The translations under genes were made by a program, and so were the position numbers. 64,000 bases of DNA from Chitinophagaceae bacterium. GTDB lineage: Bacteria; Bacteroidota; Bacteroidia; Chitinophagales; Chitinophagaceae. The notes below the pieces were generated by a model. The model worked only from the letters and a program-made list of their open reading frames with translations. It had not been told where the DNA came from and ran no database searches. Shown one piece after another: positions 26,650 to 37,651 of this stretch. Where the stretch lies: positions 186,001-250,000 of the forward strand of contig JADJOC010000010.1 in assembly GCA_016713965.1 (NCBI GenBank). The letters are read 5' to 3'. Each line of letters starts with the position of its first letter. Within the stretch, counting starts at the first letter, position 1.

Positions 26650-28035
26650 TCACTTATCCCTTCCCCAGCCAAACCAATCGTTTCCATTTGCATAAAGCAT
26701 TAAGGCTAATAAAATAATCATGCCAACCATTTGGGCATACTCCAGAAATTTTTCGTTTGGCTTACGCCCTGTAATCATTTCAATTAACGTAAATAATACA
26801 TGGCCACCATCCAAAGCAGGTATTGGTAATAAATTCATAAAAGCCAATACAATAGAGAAGAAAGCTGTAATGCGCCAAAAGGATTGCCAATCCCATTCAT
26901 TACCGTTAAAAATGCCACCCATTGCTTTAAAGCCCCCTACACCTTTATAAGCACCGGTAGAGGGTTTGAAAATCAATTTAAACTGATCAATATACTCACT
27001 TAAGGAAGTGAATGTAAGCTTCACACCTGCAGGGAAAGATTCAAAAAAGCCGTATTTCTTTTTTTCGAGTTTAAATACACCTAAACTATCATACTGGTCA
27101 TCTGTAAGAATGGGTAATCCGGTTTTCCCATCTTCATTCACAGCAATCGGTAAGGTCAATTCACTCCCGTTTCTTTGTATGGTAAAATTTACTTTTTCAT
27201 TTTTATGATTAGAAAGACATGTTGATATTTCATCAAAGAATCTAACCGGGGTGTTATCTATTCTTATTATTTTATCTAAATATTGTAACCCGCCTTTTTT
27301 GGCATTGGAGGAGTCATTTTTATAAAATTCACCTACAATGGAGGGCAATCTTTCAATAAATAAAGGGACTTTTGCTTTTTTCTTTTCCACCAGTTTCCCA
27401 ATTACATTTATTGGGATATTAAGTATGGTGTCTTTTTCGTTTCTTTTAATTTTTATAGAGCTGCCGCCGCTGAATAATATTTTTTTTGGCAGGTCTTCAA
27501 AGTATTTTATTTCTGAATCATTTACTGAAATGATTTTATCACCATTGCGTAAACCAATGTCGTACATTAAAGAATCTGTAACCCATACGCCATTATTGAG
27601 GCTACTGTTTAATGTTTTCTTTTCACCCCATACAAATAAAATCATGGCATAAATAATAAATGCCAGTAAAATATTTACAGTAACACCGCCTAGCATAATA
27701 ATCAGGCGTTGCCATGCCGGTTTGCTCCTGAATTCCCAAGGTTGTGGGGGTTGTTTTAACTGTTCTTTATCCATGCTTTCATCAACCATACCGGCAATTT
27801 TTACATAACCGCCAAGTGGCAACCAACCTATGCCATATACCGTATCGCCAATTTTCTTTTTTACTATGGAAAACCAGGGATCGAAGAAAAGATAGAATTT
27901 TTCTACCCTGCATTTAAACCATCTTGCAGTAATGTAATGGCCGAATTCATGCAAAACCACCAATATGGAGAGCGACAAAATTAATTGCGCTGCTTTTAAT
28001 CCTACACTCGACCAGTCTATTGCTAATATTGTCAT
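26650..28035 (-). CDS. rseP: RIP-type site-2 metalloprotease RseP
   Basis: 461 residues. Catalytic zinc motif HEFGHYITARWF in the first membrane helix, further ligand in LLPIPALDGGHVLF near the C-terminus, and two PDZ-like domains between (NGDKIISVND; GLQYLDKIIRIDNTPV). It cleaves membrane-anchored regulators inside the bilayer, controlling envelope stress. Located downstream of dxr as in many Bacteroidota, with a repeat element in between. Confidence 0.93.
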   Translation of the reverse strand: MTILAIDWSSVGLKAAQLILSLSILVVLHEFGHYITARWFKCRVEKFYLFFDPWFSIVKKKIGDTVYGIGWLPLGGYVKIAGMVDESMDKEQLKQPPQPWEFRSKPAWQRLIIMLGGVTVNILLAFIIYAMILFVWGEKKTLNSSLNNGVWVTDSLMYDIGLRNGDKIISVNDSEIKYFEDLPKKILFSGGSSIKIKRNEKDTILNIPINVIGKLVEKKKAKVPLFIERLPSIVGEFYKNDSSNAKKGGLQYLDKIIRIDNTPVRFFDEISTCLSNHKNEKVNFTIQRNGSELTLPIAVNEDGKTGLPILTDDQYDSLGVFKLEKKKYGFFESFPAGVKLTFTSLSEYIDQFKLIFKPSTGAYKGVGGFKAMGGIFNGNEWDWQSFWRITAFFSIVLAFMNLLPIPALDGGHVLFTLIEMITGRKPNEKFLEYAQMVGMIILLALMLYANGNDWFGWGRDK

Positions 28036-28085
28036 AATTATAAGCTCAATGTTGAGCAGTGTTTTTAAATAAATTTTTTGGATGA

Positions 28086-28112
28086 ATTGTCAGACGGAGC
28101 CCGTCAGACAAT
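28086..28112. terminator. Hairpin between dxr and rseP
   Basis: ATTGTCAGACGG pairs with CCGTCAGACAAT (12 bp, one mismatch) around a 3-base loop. It may be part of the adjacent repeat, or an attenuator between the two genes. Confidence 0.45.
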
Positions 28113-28114
28113 TG

Positions 28115-28192
28115 TTGCCCAAAGGTATGCGGCACAAGAGAGTGACACAACGATGATGCCATGAAAAACCAAAGCTGGTAAACAAAATATAC
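28115..28192 (+). repeat. Interspersed repeat family I, copy C
   Basis: GGCACAAGA, then the core GTGACACAACGATGATGCCA (28142-28161), then AAAAACC and GCTGGTAAACAAAATATA. It joins the motif sets seen separately in copies A/B and D/E, which ties them into one family. Confidence 0.65.
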
Positions 28193-28194
28193 AT

Positions 28195-29362
28195 TTACAT
28201 TTTTATTAATGATGCTGCAAAATTACGGGCTTCTCCGTCGCTATCAAAATATTCCTCTAAGGTGGGCTTTTCTATAAACGCTATGTTTTGCATGCATTTT
28301 TCCACTACTGCCGTCATATCCAGGAAACCAATGCGATTATGCAAAAATGCCCATACGGCAATTTCATTGGCAGCATTTAATATGCAGGGCATATTGCCAC
28401 CTTTGTACAAAGCTTCGGTTGCTAACGCCAGGTTTCTAAAGGTTTTTACATCAGGTTCATCAAAATTAAGAACCGGATATTTTTAAATTCCAAACGGGGC
28501 TTTCATTTTTAATCCGCTGGGGAAACCCAAGGGCATACTGGATAGGCAATTTCATATCCGGCAAACCCATTTGGGATTTTACACTGCCATCTTCGAACTG
28601 CACCATGCTATGGATAATGCTTTGTGGATGTATTACTACTTGTATCTGGTCGGGCTCCAGGCTAAAAAGCCATTTCGCTTCAATCATTTCCAACCCTTTA
28701 TTCATTAAGGTGGCAGAGTCTATAGTTATTTTAGCGCCCATTGACCAGTTGGGATGCTGTAGCGCATGATCTTTTTTTACATTAACTAAAAAGTTAGGCG
28801 TCTTACGAACAAATGGGCCGCCACTGGCAGTTAAAATTATTTTCTCTATCCTGTTTTTTGATTCACCAATGAGGCATTGGAAAATTGCAGAATGTTCGCT
28901 GTCAACCGGTATAATTGGCGCTCTTTTTTCAATAGCAGTTTGCATAACAATGTCTCCTGCTACCACTAAAGTTTCTTTATTAGCCAGGGCAATGGCTTTG
29001 CCTTTTTGTACAGCCTTTAGTGTGGGCTTTAAACCTGCAAAACCTACAATACCTGCCAGCATCATGTCATAGGTATCAAAATCTGCAGTTTCTTCTAATG
29101 CGGCCTCACCACTAAATACTTTTATATCTGTACCAGCCAGGGCGGCTTTCACTTTTGCATATTTTTTTTCGTCACCGATTACTACTGCATTCGGTTTAAA
29201 TTCAATAGCTTGTTTTATTAAAAGCTCATCATTGGTTTGCGCAGTTAATATTTCTACTTCAAATAAAGCAGGATTGGCTTTAATTACTTCTAATGCCTGG
29301 GTGCCAATTGAGCCGGTAGCACCAAACAGGGCAATTCGTTTTTTTACAGTTGAAGTCGGCAT
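28195..29362 (-). CDS. dxr: 1-deoxy-D-xylulose 5-phosphate reductoisomerase (one frameshift)
   Basis: About 388 residues, NADPH-dependent second step of the MEP isoprenoid pathway. Start chosen at 29362 (MPTSTVKKRIALFGATGSIG). NADPH site GATGSIG, catalytic region NKETLVVAGDIVM and PVDSEHSAIFQCL, GMEMIEA-type loop as KGLEMIEAKWLF. Near 28478 one extra A in a 5-base run breaks the frame after SPVWNLK. The other frame continues exactly with YPVLNFDEPDVKTFRNLALA to KPTLEEYF at the C-terminus. The gene is normally essential, so this is probably a sequence error. Confidence 0.9.
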
Positions 29363-29666
29363 GATTAAAATATTTTGAACCAACAATTGCTTATATCATT
29401 GTTATAATATGATTAATACGTTTAAAACATGTTATCATTTATATCGTTAACATTCAAAAAGCTGGTTATTATTGTTATATCTAAATATGTTGTTACATAT
29501 TTTTGTTTTAATATACTTAAAGCGAACACACAATTTACAGCAATATTTTTTTACAAGACATGCTAAACGGATTTTCCTGTTTAATTAACATCAACAGGTG
29601 TCTATATCATTCAATTATATTTGTTAATTATTACTGATTATTCTTTAAAAACTATCAATCTCTTAT

Positions 29667-32600
29667 ATGCAAAAGCTTTACCAGCCGGCTATATGTATTT
29701 TAATTTTACCATTTTATTTTTTTCTGCCCAATCACAAGGTATTTACCAGTTTTGGGGCGCTACCACACACGGTGGCCCTGACGATTTGGGAGTTATATTT
29801 ACTACTAAAACTGATGGTACAAGCCAGGATATAAAGAAATCATTTACTGTAGCGAATTCCGGCTTGGCCTACAATGCAAATTAGCCAGTGGTTTATAATA
29901 TTAAATTATACTCTGCATTAACTTATGGAGGATTGCAGGACAATGGTATTATTGCAGAATACAACCCTGCTACCGGTATTCACACTAAAAAAGCTGATAT
30001 ATTTTCTACTGGAGGAAGATGGCCCGGATCTGCCCTGGCTGTTTGTAATGGTAAGCTATATGGTGTTACGGCAGAAGGTGGAAATGCTTCCGGGGGCATT
30101 ATATTTGAATATGATCCTGTCACAAATATTATTACAAAAAAATATGATTTTATTGCAAATGATGCATCTGGTTTTCTGCCCCGTGGTGCCTTAACTGTAT
30201 ATAACAATAAATTATTTGGGATGACAGAAAAAGGAGGCGCAGATAATGTGGGGGTAATATTTGAATTTGACCCTGCTACTGATATATACAAGAAGTGCGA
30301 TTTTGTAGCCAATACTACAGGTAATGCTTCATTTGCCAGGCTTGCCGTTTATGATAATAAACTCTGGGGAATCAGCTATTATCTTTTTAACGGGCCTGCA
30401 GGGGGGACAGTGTTTTCTTATGATCCTGCTGTAAATGTTATTTCGCCTAAAGCAGCATTGGGGACTATCGGCTTGGTAAGCCATGGCTTTATTGACTTAA
30501 CTGTTTTAAATAACAAATTGTATGGAGTAGGTGGTGGTGGTGCTAATGGATTTGGTGCCATATTTGAATTTAATCCTGCAAATAATTTAGTTGTAAACAA
30601 ATTTCATTTTACTAATGTTACGGGCAAATATGAGTGCAATCTTGTAGCTTTAAAAAACAAATTATATGGCCAAACGGATAAAGGCGGCAATAATGATAAA
30701 GGAATAATTTTTTCTTATGATCCGGTAAATAATGAGTATGCCAACAAAGTTATTATGAGTCAAAATTTTGGCCACCTTTCCCTGGGTAGCAGGCTTACTT
30801 TATTTAATAATAAATTATACGGGTGGAATAAATTTGGTGGGGCAAATGGCCAGGGTTGTTTATTTGAGTACAACCCCGTTGGGAATTCTTATATAAAAAA
30901 AACAGAACTGGGTACAAGCGAAGTGTATTATCCTAAAGGTAAGCTGCTGTATTATAACAATAAAATATATGGCACTGCATCCAATACTTTGAATTTTAAC
31001 CCTAATGAAAAAAGTATAATTTATGAATACGACATTGCAACAAATTTATATACAGTAAAAGTTACCATACCTAAAGAAGATGGTTATTTTTATGAGCAGG
31101 GTGGGGTTATTATGTATAATAATAAATTTTATGGGGTCAGCTCTTATGGGGGCGCTAATAATGATGGTGTATTATTTGAGTATAACCCTGTCAATAATTC
31201 ATATACAAAAAAATATGATTTTAAAAAACAAACCGGAAGCAGGCCTTATGGAAAACTTGCCATATAAAATGGTAAATTATACGGCACATGCCAGCTAGGC
31301 AGTGTTGGAAATGCAGGTAATATATTTGAATATAATTTACTGAACAACACCTATTCCCAAACAATTATTTTAGATAATAATACAGGCACACAGCCAAGGG
31401 CTGGCTTAACGTTTTATAATGGAAAATTTTATGGTACTACCACAACCGGCGGACTTAATGGAATGGGAACTGTATTCGGAATACAATGCGGATATCAATT
31501 CTTTTTTAAAAAAAGCAGACTTTAATGGCATGAACGGATTTGACGCAAGGGGAGAACTTACGCTTTATAAGAATAAAATGTATGGCTTAACTTTTTGGGG
31601 TGGTGTAAATGGCGTAGGAGTTCTTTATGAATATAATCTGCTTACTGCTGTACTCTCAAAAAAAGCTGACCTTAGTGCGAATTTGGGTTTTTGGCCAATA
31701 ATGAGTTCACTTACTTTGAATAATGATAAATTATATGGAATAACCTCTTATGGTGGTATTGCCAATGAAGGAGGTGTATTATTTGAGTATAACCCTGAAA
31801 CAGATGTATATACGAAAAAAACAGATTTTGTAGCTACCAATGGCAGGTTATCTGACTGTGCTGAATTAACGGTTGTGCCTGCGCCTACAGCAAAAGGTGA
31901 TCCTGTCTTTTGTACCAATACAGCCGATGTGGTAATAAATGCTGATAATAATAAACAATGGATTGCATTTACCAATACCGCAGGTGATGCAGTAGCAGAA
32001 GTTTATGCTGATGGCAATAACTTGGGAAACACATCCGTAAATTATTATGTTCATAATAATGTAGTGAGAAAAGATGCTGGCAATAAGTTTTACCTGGACA
32101 GGAACATAACTGTTGATGTGGAAAAACAGCCCGTGATGCCGGTAAAACTACGCTTGTATATCCGTAAATCTGAATTTGAAGCATTAAAAAATACTCCGGG
32201 ATCAGGTATTATGAATCCTGAGGATATTGGGGTATTTAAAAATGATGATGATTGTTCGGGGAAATAAGCGGGATGGCTATGCAGCTTCCTTGTACAGTTG
32301 AGCAATGGGGTTTTGATTATGTTTATACAGTAGAAGTAAATTCGTTTTCATCATTTTATTTTGGAAGTAAGATATATGATGTTTTACCTGTAAATATTAT
32401 ATCTTTTACGGGGAAGGTTGTTGCAGGAAATAATAAGCTCGTATGGAAAGCATCATGTACTAACGCTGTTCAATTTGATATTGAGCGTAGTACAGATGGT
32501 GTTAACTTTACAAATGTTGGAATTGTAAAAGCAATGCAGCCGGATTGTAACAACCCTTTTAACTTTGTAGATGTTAACCCCGGGAATAAAACATATTACT

Positions 32601-32932
32601 ATCGTTTAAGAATACACGAAGACAATGTTCCAGCTAAATATTCGGAAATAGTAAAAATAAGCCGTGACGGAAGTACTGGTTTAAAATTACAGTTTGTGCC
32701 TAATCCTGTAAAAAATAATGCCGCAGTATTGCAGATTGAATCTGCGGAATCAGAATCTGTTAAACTTGTAATAACTGATGTGGCAGGCAGGCAGGTAATG
32801 ATTAAGCAAATTAATATACCTGCTGGTAATACTAAAATTACACTTGATATTAGCCAGCTTAGTAGTGGTGTTTATCAGGCTACATATCAATATGAAGGGA
32901 AAAATATAACCACTAGATTTATTAAAGAGTAA
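29667..32932 (+). pseudogene. TIGR03803 repeat protein with T9SS-type C-terminus, multiply interrupted
   Basis: Rebuilt length about 1080 residues. A signal peptide (MQKLYQPAICILILPFYFF, from 29667) shifts frame into SAQSQGIYQFWGATTHGG. Then come about a dozen repeats of the form NxKLYGxTxxGGxNxxGVIFEYDP(A/V). The C-terminal ~75 residues are a T9SS sorting domain (LQFVPNPVKNNAAVLQIES ... GVYQATYQYEGK). Breaks: signal-peptide frameshift near 29720; in-frame TAG at 29882-29884; in-frame TAA at 31265-31267; one-base insertion near 31480; one-base loss in a G-run near 32258. A surface or secreted protein if intact. Confidence 0.8.
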
Positions 32933-32953
32933 GATAAGGGTTCATTTTGATCT

Positions 32954-32990
32954 AATAATCAGGAGCCAATGCGGCTCCTGATTATTTTTA
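32954..32990. terminator. Bidirectional terminator
   Basis: Stem AATCAGGAGCC / GGCTCCTGATT with a 5-base loop, between the repeat protein and the GH3 gene. It touches the rebuilt GH3 stop codon at 32988. Confidence 0.85.
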
Positions 32991-34491
32991 ATTTCTGGTT
33001 TTAATAAAAGGCAAAAGTTCGCCTGCTATTTTCCTGTCGTTACTTAGACGGGCTACTTTATTTTGGCCCCCCCAGTTTTCCAACACTTTTCATATAATTA
33101 ATAAAGCCGTTCTTTTGTACCGGTGTTATTTTAAGCTGCTGTAAAATATTACCACGAATCAAGTCGTCATAATATACATTTTTATTTCTAATATTATCAT
33201 CAACTTGCTTGGTAAATTTATCTATATCAACAGGTTCATTTTCAAACTCTATAAACCATTCATGATAGCTTTTTCCTGTATCATTACTAATATAAGGTGC
33301 TACGGTAAACTCTGTGATTTTTATATTATTATCAGCTGAAGCCAGTAAAATTGCAGATTCTACTTCTTCGGCAATTACATGCTCACCAAAGGCAGAAATA
33401 AAATGTTTGGTTCTGCCTGTTACAACTATCCTGTATGGGTTTGTAGATACAAATTTGACTGTATCACCAATATTATAGCCCCATAAGCCGGCATTGCTGT
33501 TAATAATTAATGCATAATTTTTTCCTATTATTACATCTTGTAAATTGATACGGGTTGGAGATTCATTAAAAATTTCTTCTGCAGGGATAAATTCAAAAAA
33601 TATCCCGCTATTGGTATTTAATAATAAGCCATTATGTTTTTGACTATCCTGGAAAGCAAAAAATCCTTCGCTGGCAGGAAATAATTCTATACAATCAACC
33701 TGTTTACCTATGCTTTCAAGTAGCTTGGTTTTATAAGGTTCAAAATTTACGCCGCCTTGTACCATTACACTAAAATTGGGGAAAAGCTGTGAAATTTTTT
33801 TGCCGCTAACTTCAGTTAATTTGTCAAAATACATTTGCATCCATGGGGGTATTCCACTTATCAATGTCATATTTTCATTGATGGTTTCCTGCACAATTTT
33901 GTCTAATTTTTCTTCCCATTCTTCTATGCAGTTGGTTTCATAGCTTGGCAATTGATTGGCCCGTAAATATTTGGGCACATGATGGTTTACAATGCCGCTT
34001 AACCGGCCGGTTGGTATGCCGCCAACTCTTTCCAATGTAGGAGAACCACTGAGAAAAATAAGTTTGCCGTCAGCAAATTTTGTATTGCCCGTTTCAGCCA
34101 TATAGCAAAGCAATGCATTTCTTGCAGTATTAATATGATTGGGAATTGAATCTTTTGTAATAGGAATATATTTAACTCCGCTTGTGGTGCCGCTGGTTTT
34201 TGCAAAGTAAATAGGCTGGCCTTTCCAAAGCACATTATGCTTTCCCTCTTTTATTTTTTCTATATAGGGTTTAATTTGTTCATAATCTCTTATGGGTACT
34301 TGTTTTTTAAAATCATCATAAGATTTTATTGCACTAAAGTTATGATCTTTTCCAAAAATAGTTTTGTTACCTACTTTTATTAAATGCTCAAATATGTCCT
34401 GCTGGTCTTTTACAGCATGGGCCATATTTTTTTTTATCTGCTTATATATATAGTTGGCGAAAGGCTTAGCCAGTAAAGATTTTATTTTCAT
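32988..34491 (-). CDS. GH3 family acyl-adenylating protein (one frameshift near the C-terminus)
   Basis: About 501 residues. GH3 is an ANL-like adenylate-forming fold known from plant auxin conjugation; bacterial substrates are mostly unknown. Motifs: FAKTSGTTSGVKYIPIT (ATP loop), MVQGGVNFEPYK, LFPASEGFFAFQ and YRIVVTGRTKHFISAFGEHV. In the reported frame the protein stops after GKLGGPK at a run of seven G (coding strand, near 33066). With six G it continues as QNKVARLSNDRKIAGELLPF to a TAA at 32988-32990, the usual family ending. Confidence 0.88.
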
Positions 34492-34557
34492 TATTAATTA
34501 ATCATTTATTTAAGTAAGATTAATTGTATGATTAGCGTATCAATTATTTCTTTTTAA

Positions 34558-35481
34558 TTATTTTCTTTTTTCCAGTGGGCTTATAATTTTTTTGATTGAT
34601 GCCGGTAAGATTTCTATGTCAAAAATTAAATTTTCATAAGGTTTAATATCTTCTCCTGCACCTTGTTTCCAATAAGCCATATTGCTCGGAATATAAAGTG
34701 TACCTTTTCCCCCTTCATTAAATAAAAGCATGCCTTCTTCCCAACCCGGAATTGTATTTCCTTCTCCGATAGTAAATTCAAAAGGCTCCGGGTGTCCGAA
34801 TTTTGGATCAATATTGGAATCAAATGCTTCTCCCGAAAAAGTTTTTCCTGTATATTTTACTTTTAATTTTTGCCCTTTAACAGTTGGTTTGCCACTTCCT
34901 TTTTTTATTATCTGTACAAAAACGCCATTCTTTGTCTTTACTGTTTTAATATTTTGCTTGTTTAAATAATCAGCTATTATTTTTTCTTCACTTATTTTTT
35001 TTGTATTTTTTTCTTTTTCTTCGTTTAACTTAACTAATTCCAGCTCAGTATCATAATCTTTTTTATAAGAATTTTCGTCTTTAAATACCTCTTCAATTTT
35101 GATAGTTGTCTTAAAAAATTTTGCATTTTGCGCCAAAGGTATGTGAGATTTATATTGCAACGAATCCGTTGGAATTATGCCTATAATACTATCACCTTTC
35201 CTGGATTGCAAAAAAGTTTCTAAAAGGCCGCTGCTATACAAAGAGCTATCAACTATGGTATACATGGGTAGGCCGTCTCTGGTATCTGCTATGAGGGAAT
35301 CATCTATTAATTGTTGCGCATGCATTTTTATAAACATTCCCATTTCTATAACGGGTTCATTATTGTCAGCCTTTATTATTTCAGTAGAGATATATTGTTT
35401 TTTTACCGCTTGCTCAGTAGAGCCTTGTGCATGTACAAAATTACATAGCAACATTGTTACTGCTACAATAATAATTTTCAT
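34558..35481 (-). CDS. FKBP-type peptidyl-prolyl cis-trans isomerase, exported
   Basis: 307 residues from MKIIIVAVTM, giving a signal peptide ending NFVHAQ. A helical N-terminal region with a charged linker is followed by the FKBP domain at ~200-300: GQKLKVKYTGKTFSGEAFDSN (in two adjoining parts), FEFTIGEGNTIPGWEEGM and an ending IFDIEILP. A periplasmic protein-folding helper, possibly an outer-membrane lipoprotein-like foldase. The gene upstream (DUF4258) is 33 bases away. Confidence 0.9.
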   Translation of the reverse strand: MKIIIVAVTMLLCNFVHAQGSTEQAVKKQYISTEIIKADNNEPVIEMGMFIKMHAQQLIDDSLIADTRDGLPMYTIVDSSLYSSGLLETFLQSRKGDSIIGIIPTDSLQYKSHIPLAQNAKFFKTTIKIEEVFKDENSYKKDYDTELELVKLNEEKEKNTKKISEEKIIADYLNKQNIKTVKTKNGVFVQIIKKGSGKPTVKGQKLKVKYTGKTFSGEAFDSNIDPKFGHPEPFEFTIGEGNTIPGWEEGMLLFNEGGKGTLYIPSNMAYWKQGAGEDIKPYENLIFDIEILPASIKKIISPLEKRK

Positions 35482-35514
35482 TTTTTTTAATAACATTTTT
35501 ATATATTTTTATAA

Positions 35515-35928
35515 TTATTCACAATCACAGGGCCATTCCTTATCCAAATCAATACAAGTAACTATCACCAGGCTATCTTTGTTTTTAGGAGCTACTACAA
35601 TACGTACATGTTGGTTATCGTGAGTTATGCCTTCCAATGGATATGTTTTGCCCTTTGCACCAGTTTCAATTTTATCATAATTTATTTCTCCTTTTTCTAA
35701 TATTTCTTTCACTTCTGTTTCATTTATATACCTGCATAACATACGGCATTTAGCATGTTTGCTGTACTGTATTTTTGTAGCGTACCGATTAAACTCTTGT
35801 ATATCAATAACAGGTTGCTCTATTGCGATATTTTTTGTTTTATAATTACTCCGTTGGTTCTTTTTAATACACCAATAAAAAAGTATGGCTGCAATAAGAA
35901 TAATAAAAGGAAAATATTTTTTTAGCAC
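35515..35928 (-). CDS. DUF4258 domain protein with N-terminal membrane anchor
   Basis: 137 residues. One transmembrane helix (FIILIAAILFYWCI), then a DUF4258 domain: YSKHAKCRMLCRYINETEVKEIL, YPLEGITHDNQHVRIVVAP and a C-terminal WPCDCE. DUF4258 is distantly related to RelE/MqsR-like folds, but this anchored form is common in Bacteroidota without a toxin role shown. Likely co-transcribed with the FKBP gene. Confidence 0.8.
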   Translation of the reverse strand: MLKKYFPFIILIAAILFYWCIKKNQRSNYKTKNIAIEQPVIDIQEFNRYATKIQYSKHAKCRMLCRYINETEVKEILEKGEINYDKIETGAKGKTYPLEGITHDNQHVRIVVAPKNKDSLVIVTCIDLDKEWPCDCE

Positions 35929-36100
35929 ACTGCAATTTAAGCCATTTAAAAAGAATTGATGTTTCCACCTAAATAATTATTTATCATGTGTTACGGCAAT
36001 ATTCACTTCATATTAAGCTATACTATTCACGAATTCTTGTAAATAATATTAAAATCCAGGGCATGTCTGATCTGGAGCAAATGATCTAATTTTGCACCGT

Positions 36101-37408
36101 ATGAAAAAAACGGTTGCATTACATACACTTGGTTGTAAGTTGAATTTTTCTGAAACATCTACTATCGGGAGGTTGTTGGAACAGGAGGGGTTTGTAAAAA
36201 AGGAGTTTGATGAAATGGCTGACGTATATGTTATTAACACTTGCTCTGTAACTGATAATGCAGATAAAGAATGCCGCCAGCTGGTAAGGAAAATACAGCG
36301 AAAAGCCCCTGGTGCAATGGTAGTAATTACAGGCTGTTACGCACAGTTAAAACCTGCAGCAATTGCAGCTATACCTGGAGTGGATTTGGTATTAGGCGCA
36401 GCAGAAAAATTTAATATAGTACATCATTTAAAAGATATTACCAAAGGAGATAGCACTAAAATTTGCAGTTGCGATATTGAAGATGTTAATTCTTTTACCG
36501 CATCACATTCTATTAATGACAGGACAAGGGTATTCTTAAAAGTTCAGGATGGTTGTGATTACAGCTGCTCTTTTTGTACTATTCCTATGGCCAGGGGAAA
36601 AAGCAGGAGTGATAGCATACAAAATATTTTGGAAAATGTAAAGGCTATTACTGCACAAGGTGCAAAAGAAATTGTGCTTACGGGAATTAATCTGGGAGAT
36701 TATTTCTCATCCCCGTCCCTTCTCTTAAAGGAGAAGGGTGTTGCGAAGATTAATGCGGATAGGAAGTATCTAAACGCAGATTTGCTTTCTTTAATTCAGG
36801 AATTGGATAAACTTGAAGGCATAGAACGATTTAGAATTTCTTCTATTGAGCCCAATTTATTATCAAGATAATATTATTAAACTGGTAAGTGAGAGCAAGA
36901 AATTTATGCCTCATTTTCATATTCCTTTGCAAAGCGGAAGTAACAAAATATTGGGTCTGATGAGGCGCAGGTATAAAAAGAATTATATTCAGATAGAGTG
37001 GCATTAATTAAAAAGCTTATGCCCCATTGCTGTATTGGTGTGGATGTGATAGTAGGTTTTCCCGGTGAAACGGAGGAAGATTTTATGGATACTTTTAATT
37101 TTTTACATCACTTGGATATTTCTTACCTGCATGTATTTACTTACTCGGAACGGGATAATACCCTGGCTGCTGCAATGAAACCTGTAGTGCCTGTACACAT
37201 CCGTAATGAAAGAAACAAAATATTGCGTAACCTGAGTTATCAAAAAATGCAATTTTTTACCAACCAGTTTATAGGCCGGGAGCGTATGGTTTTATTTGAA
37301 TCCGTTAATAAAAACGGTATTATGGAAGGGTATACTGATAATTATATAAAAATAGCAGCACCTTATAAAAAAGAATGGGAAAATAGTATTATACAATGGA
37401 CTATTTAA
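36101..37408 (+). CDS. mtaB: tRNA N6-threonylcarbamoyladenosine methylthiotransferase MtaB (two frameshifts)
   Basis: About 435 residues. Adds a methylthio group to t6A37 of tRNA. MTTase N-terminal domain with LHTLGCKLNFSETS, NTCSVTDNADKECRQ and TGCYAQ cysteines; radical-SAM motif CDYSCSFCTIP (CxxxCxxC). The frame breaks near 36862 (after SSIEPNLL), resumes as DNIIKLVSESKKFMPHF ... LMRRRYKK, and breaks again near 36985 before LYSDRVALIKKLMPHC. The TRAM end looks slightly short. A TAATTTTG box (36087-36094) lies just ahead of the ATG, suggesting an almost leaderless mRNA. A hairpin is embedded in the coding region at 36717. Confidence 0.88.
36717..36738 (+). repeat. Palindromic repeat inside the mtaB coding region
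   Basis: CCCTTCTC / GAGAAGGG, 8-bp stem with loop TTAAAG, encoding part of an extra loop (SPSLLLKEKG) not expected in MtaB between NLGDY and the LLSLI helix. This looks like a palindromic repeat unit inserted in frame. Confidence 0.5.
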
Positions 37409-37424
37409 AATAGTTAAAAAAAAT

Positions 37425-37454
37425 TTTGCTACAAAAATTTAACTCCTATCTTTG
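37425..37454 (+). promoter_or_regulatory. Promoter of tRNA-Val
   Basis: -33 TTTG (37425-37428), 18 bp spacer, -7 TATCTTTG (37447-37454): a textbook Bacteroidota promoter, 18 bases before the mature tRNA. Confidence 0.75.
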
Positions 37455-37472
37455 CACTCCGAAATTATTAAA

Positions 37473-37547
37473 GGGAGTTTAGCTCAGTTGGTTTAGAGCA
37501 TCTGCCTTACAAGCAGAGGGTCACAGGTTCGACTCCTGTAACTCCCA
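37473..37547 (+). tRNA. tRNA-Val (anticodon UAC)
   Basis: 75 bases. Acceptor stem GGGAGTT / AACTCCC, D-arm TTAGCTCAGTTGGTTTAGAGC, anticodon stem CTGC/GCAG with loop CTTACAA (anticodon TAC), T-arm ACAGGTTCGACTCCTGT, discriminator A. The prophage integrase begins about 105 bases downstream, so the 3' half of this gene is the likely attB/attL core. Confidence 0.97.
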
Positions 37548-37548
37548 C

Positions 37549-37590
37549 AAAGGGTGAAAGCCTTTACCACAATAACTTTCACCCTTTTTA
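37549..37590 (+). terminator. Terminator after tRNA-Val
   Basis: AAGGGTGAAAG pairs with CTTTCACCCTTTTT around a 15-base loop, ending in a T-run. Confidence 0.75.
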
Positions 37591-37651
37591 AAACTCCTTA
37601 GCTCGTGGCTTTTATTTACTAATCGTTAATAGAAAAGTTAATATAAAGCAC

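Noticed and set aside
35515..35928. DUF4258 protein as a RelE-like toxin
   Set aside because: It has a membrane anchor, a WPCDC ending and no antitoxin neighbour; it is paired with an FKBP gene.
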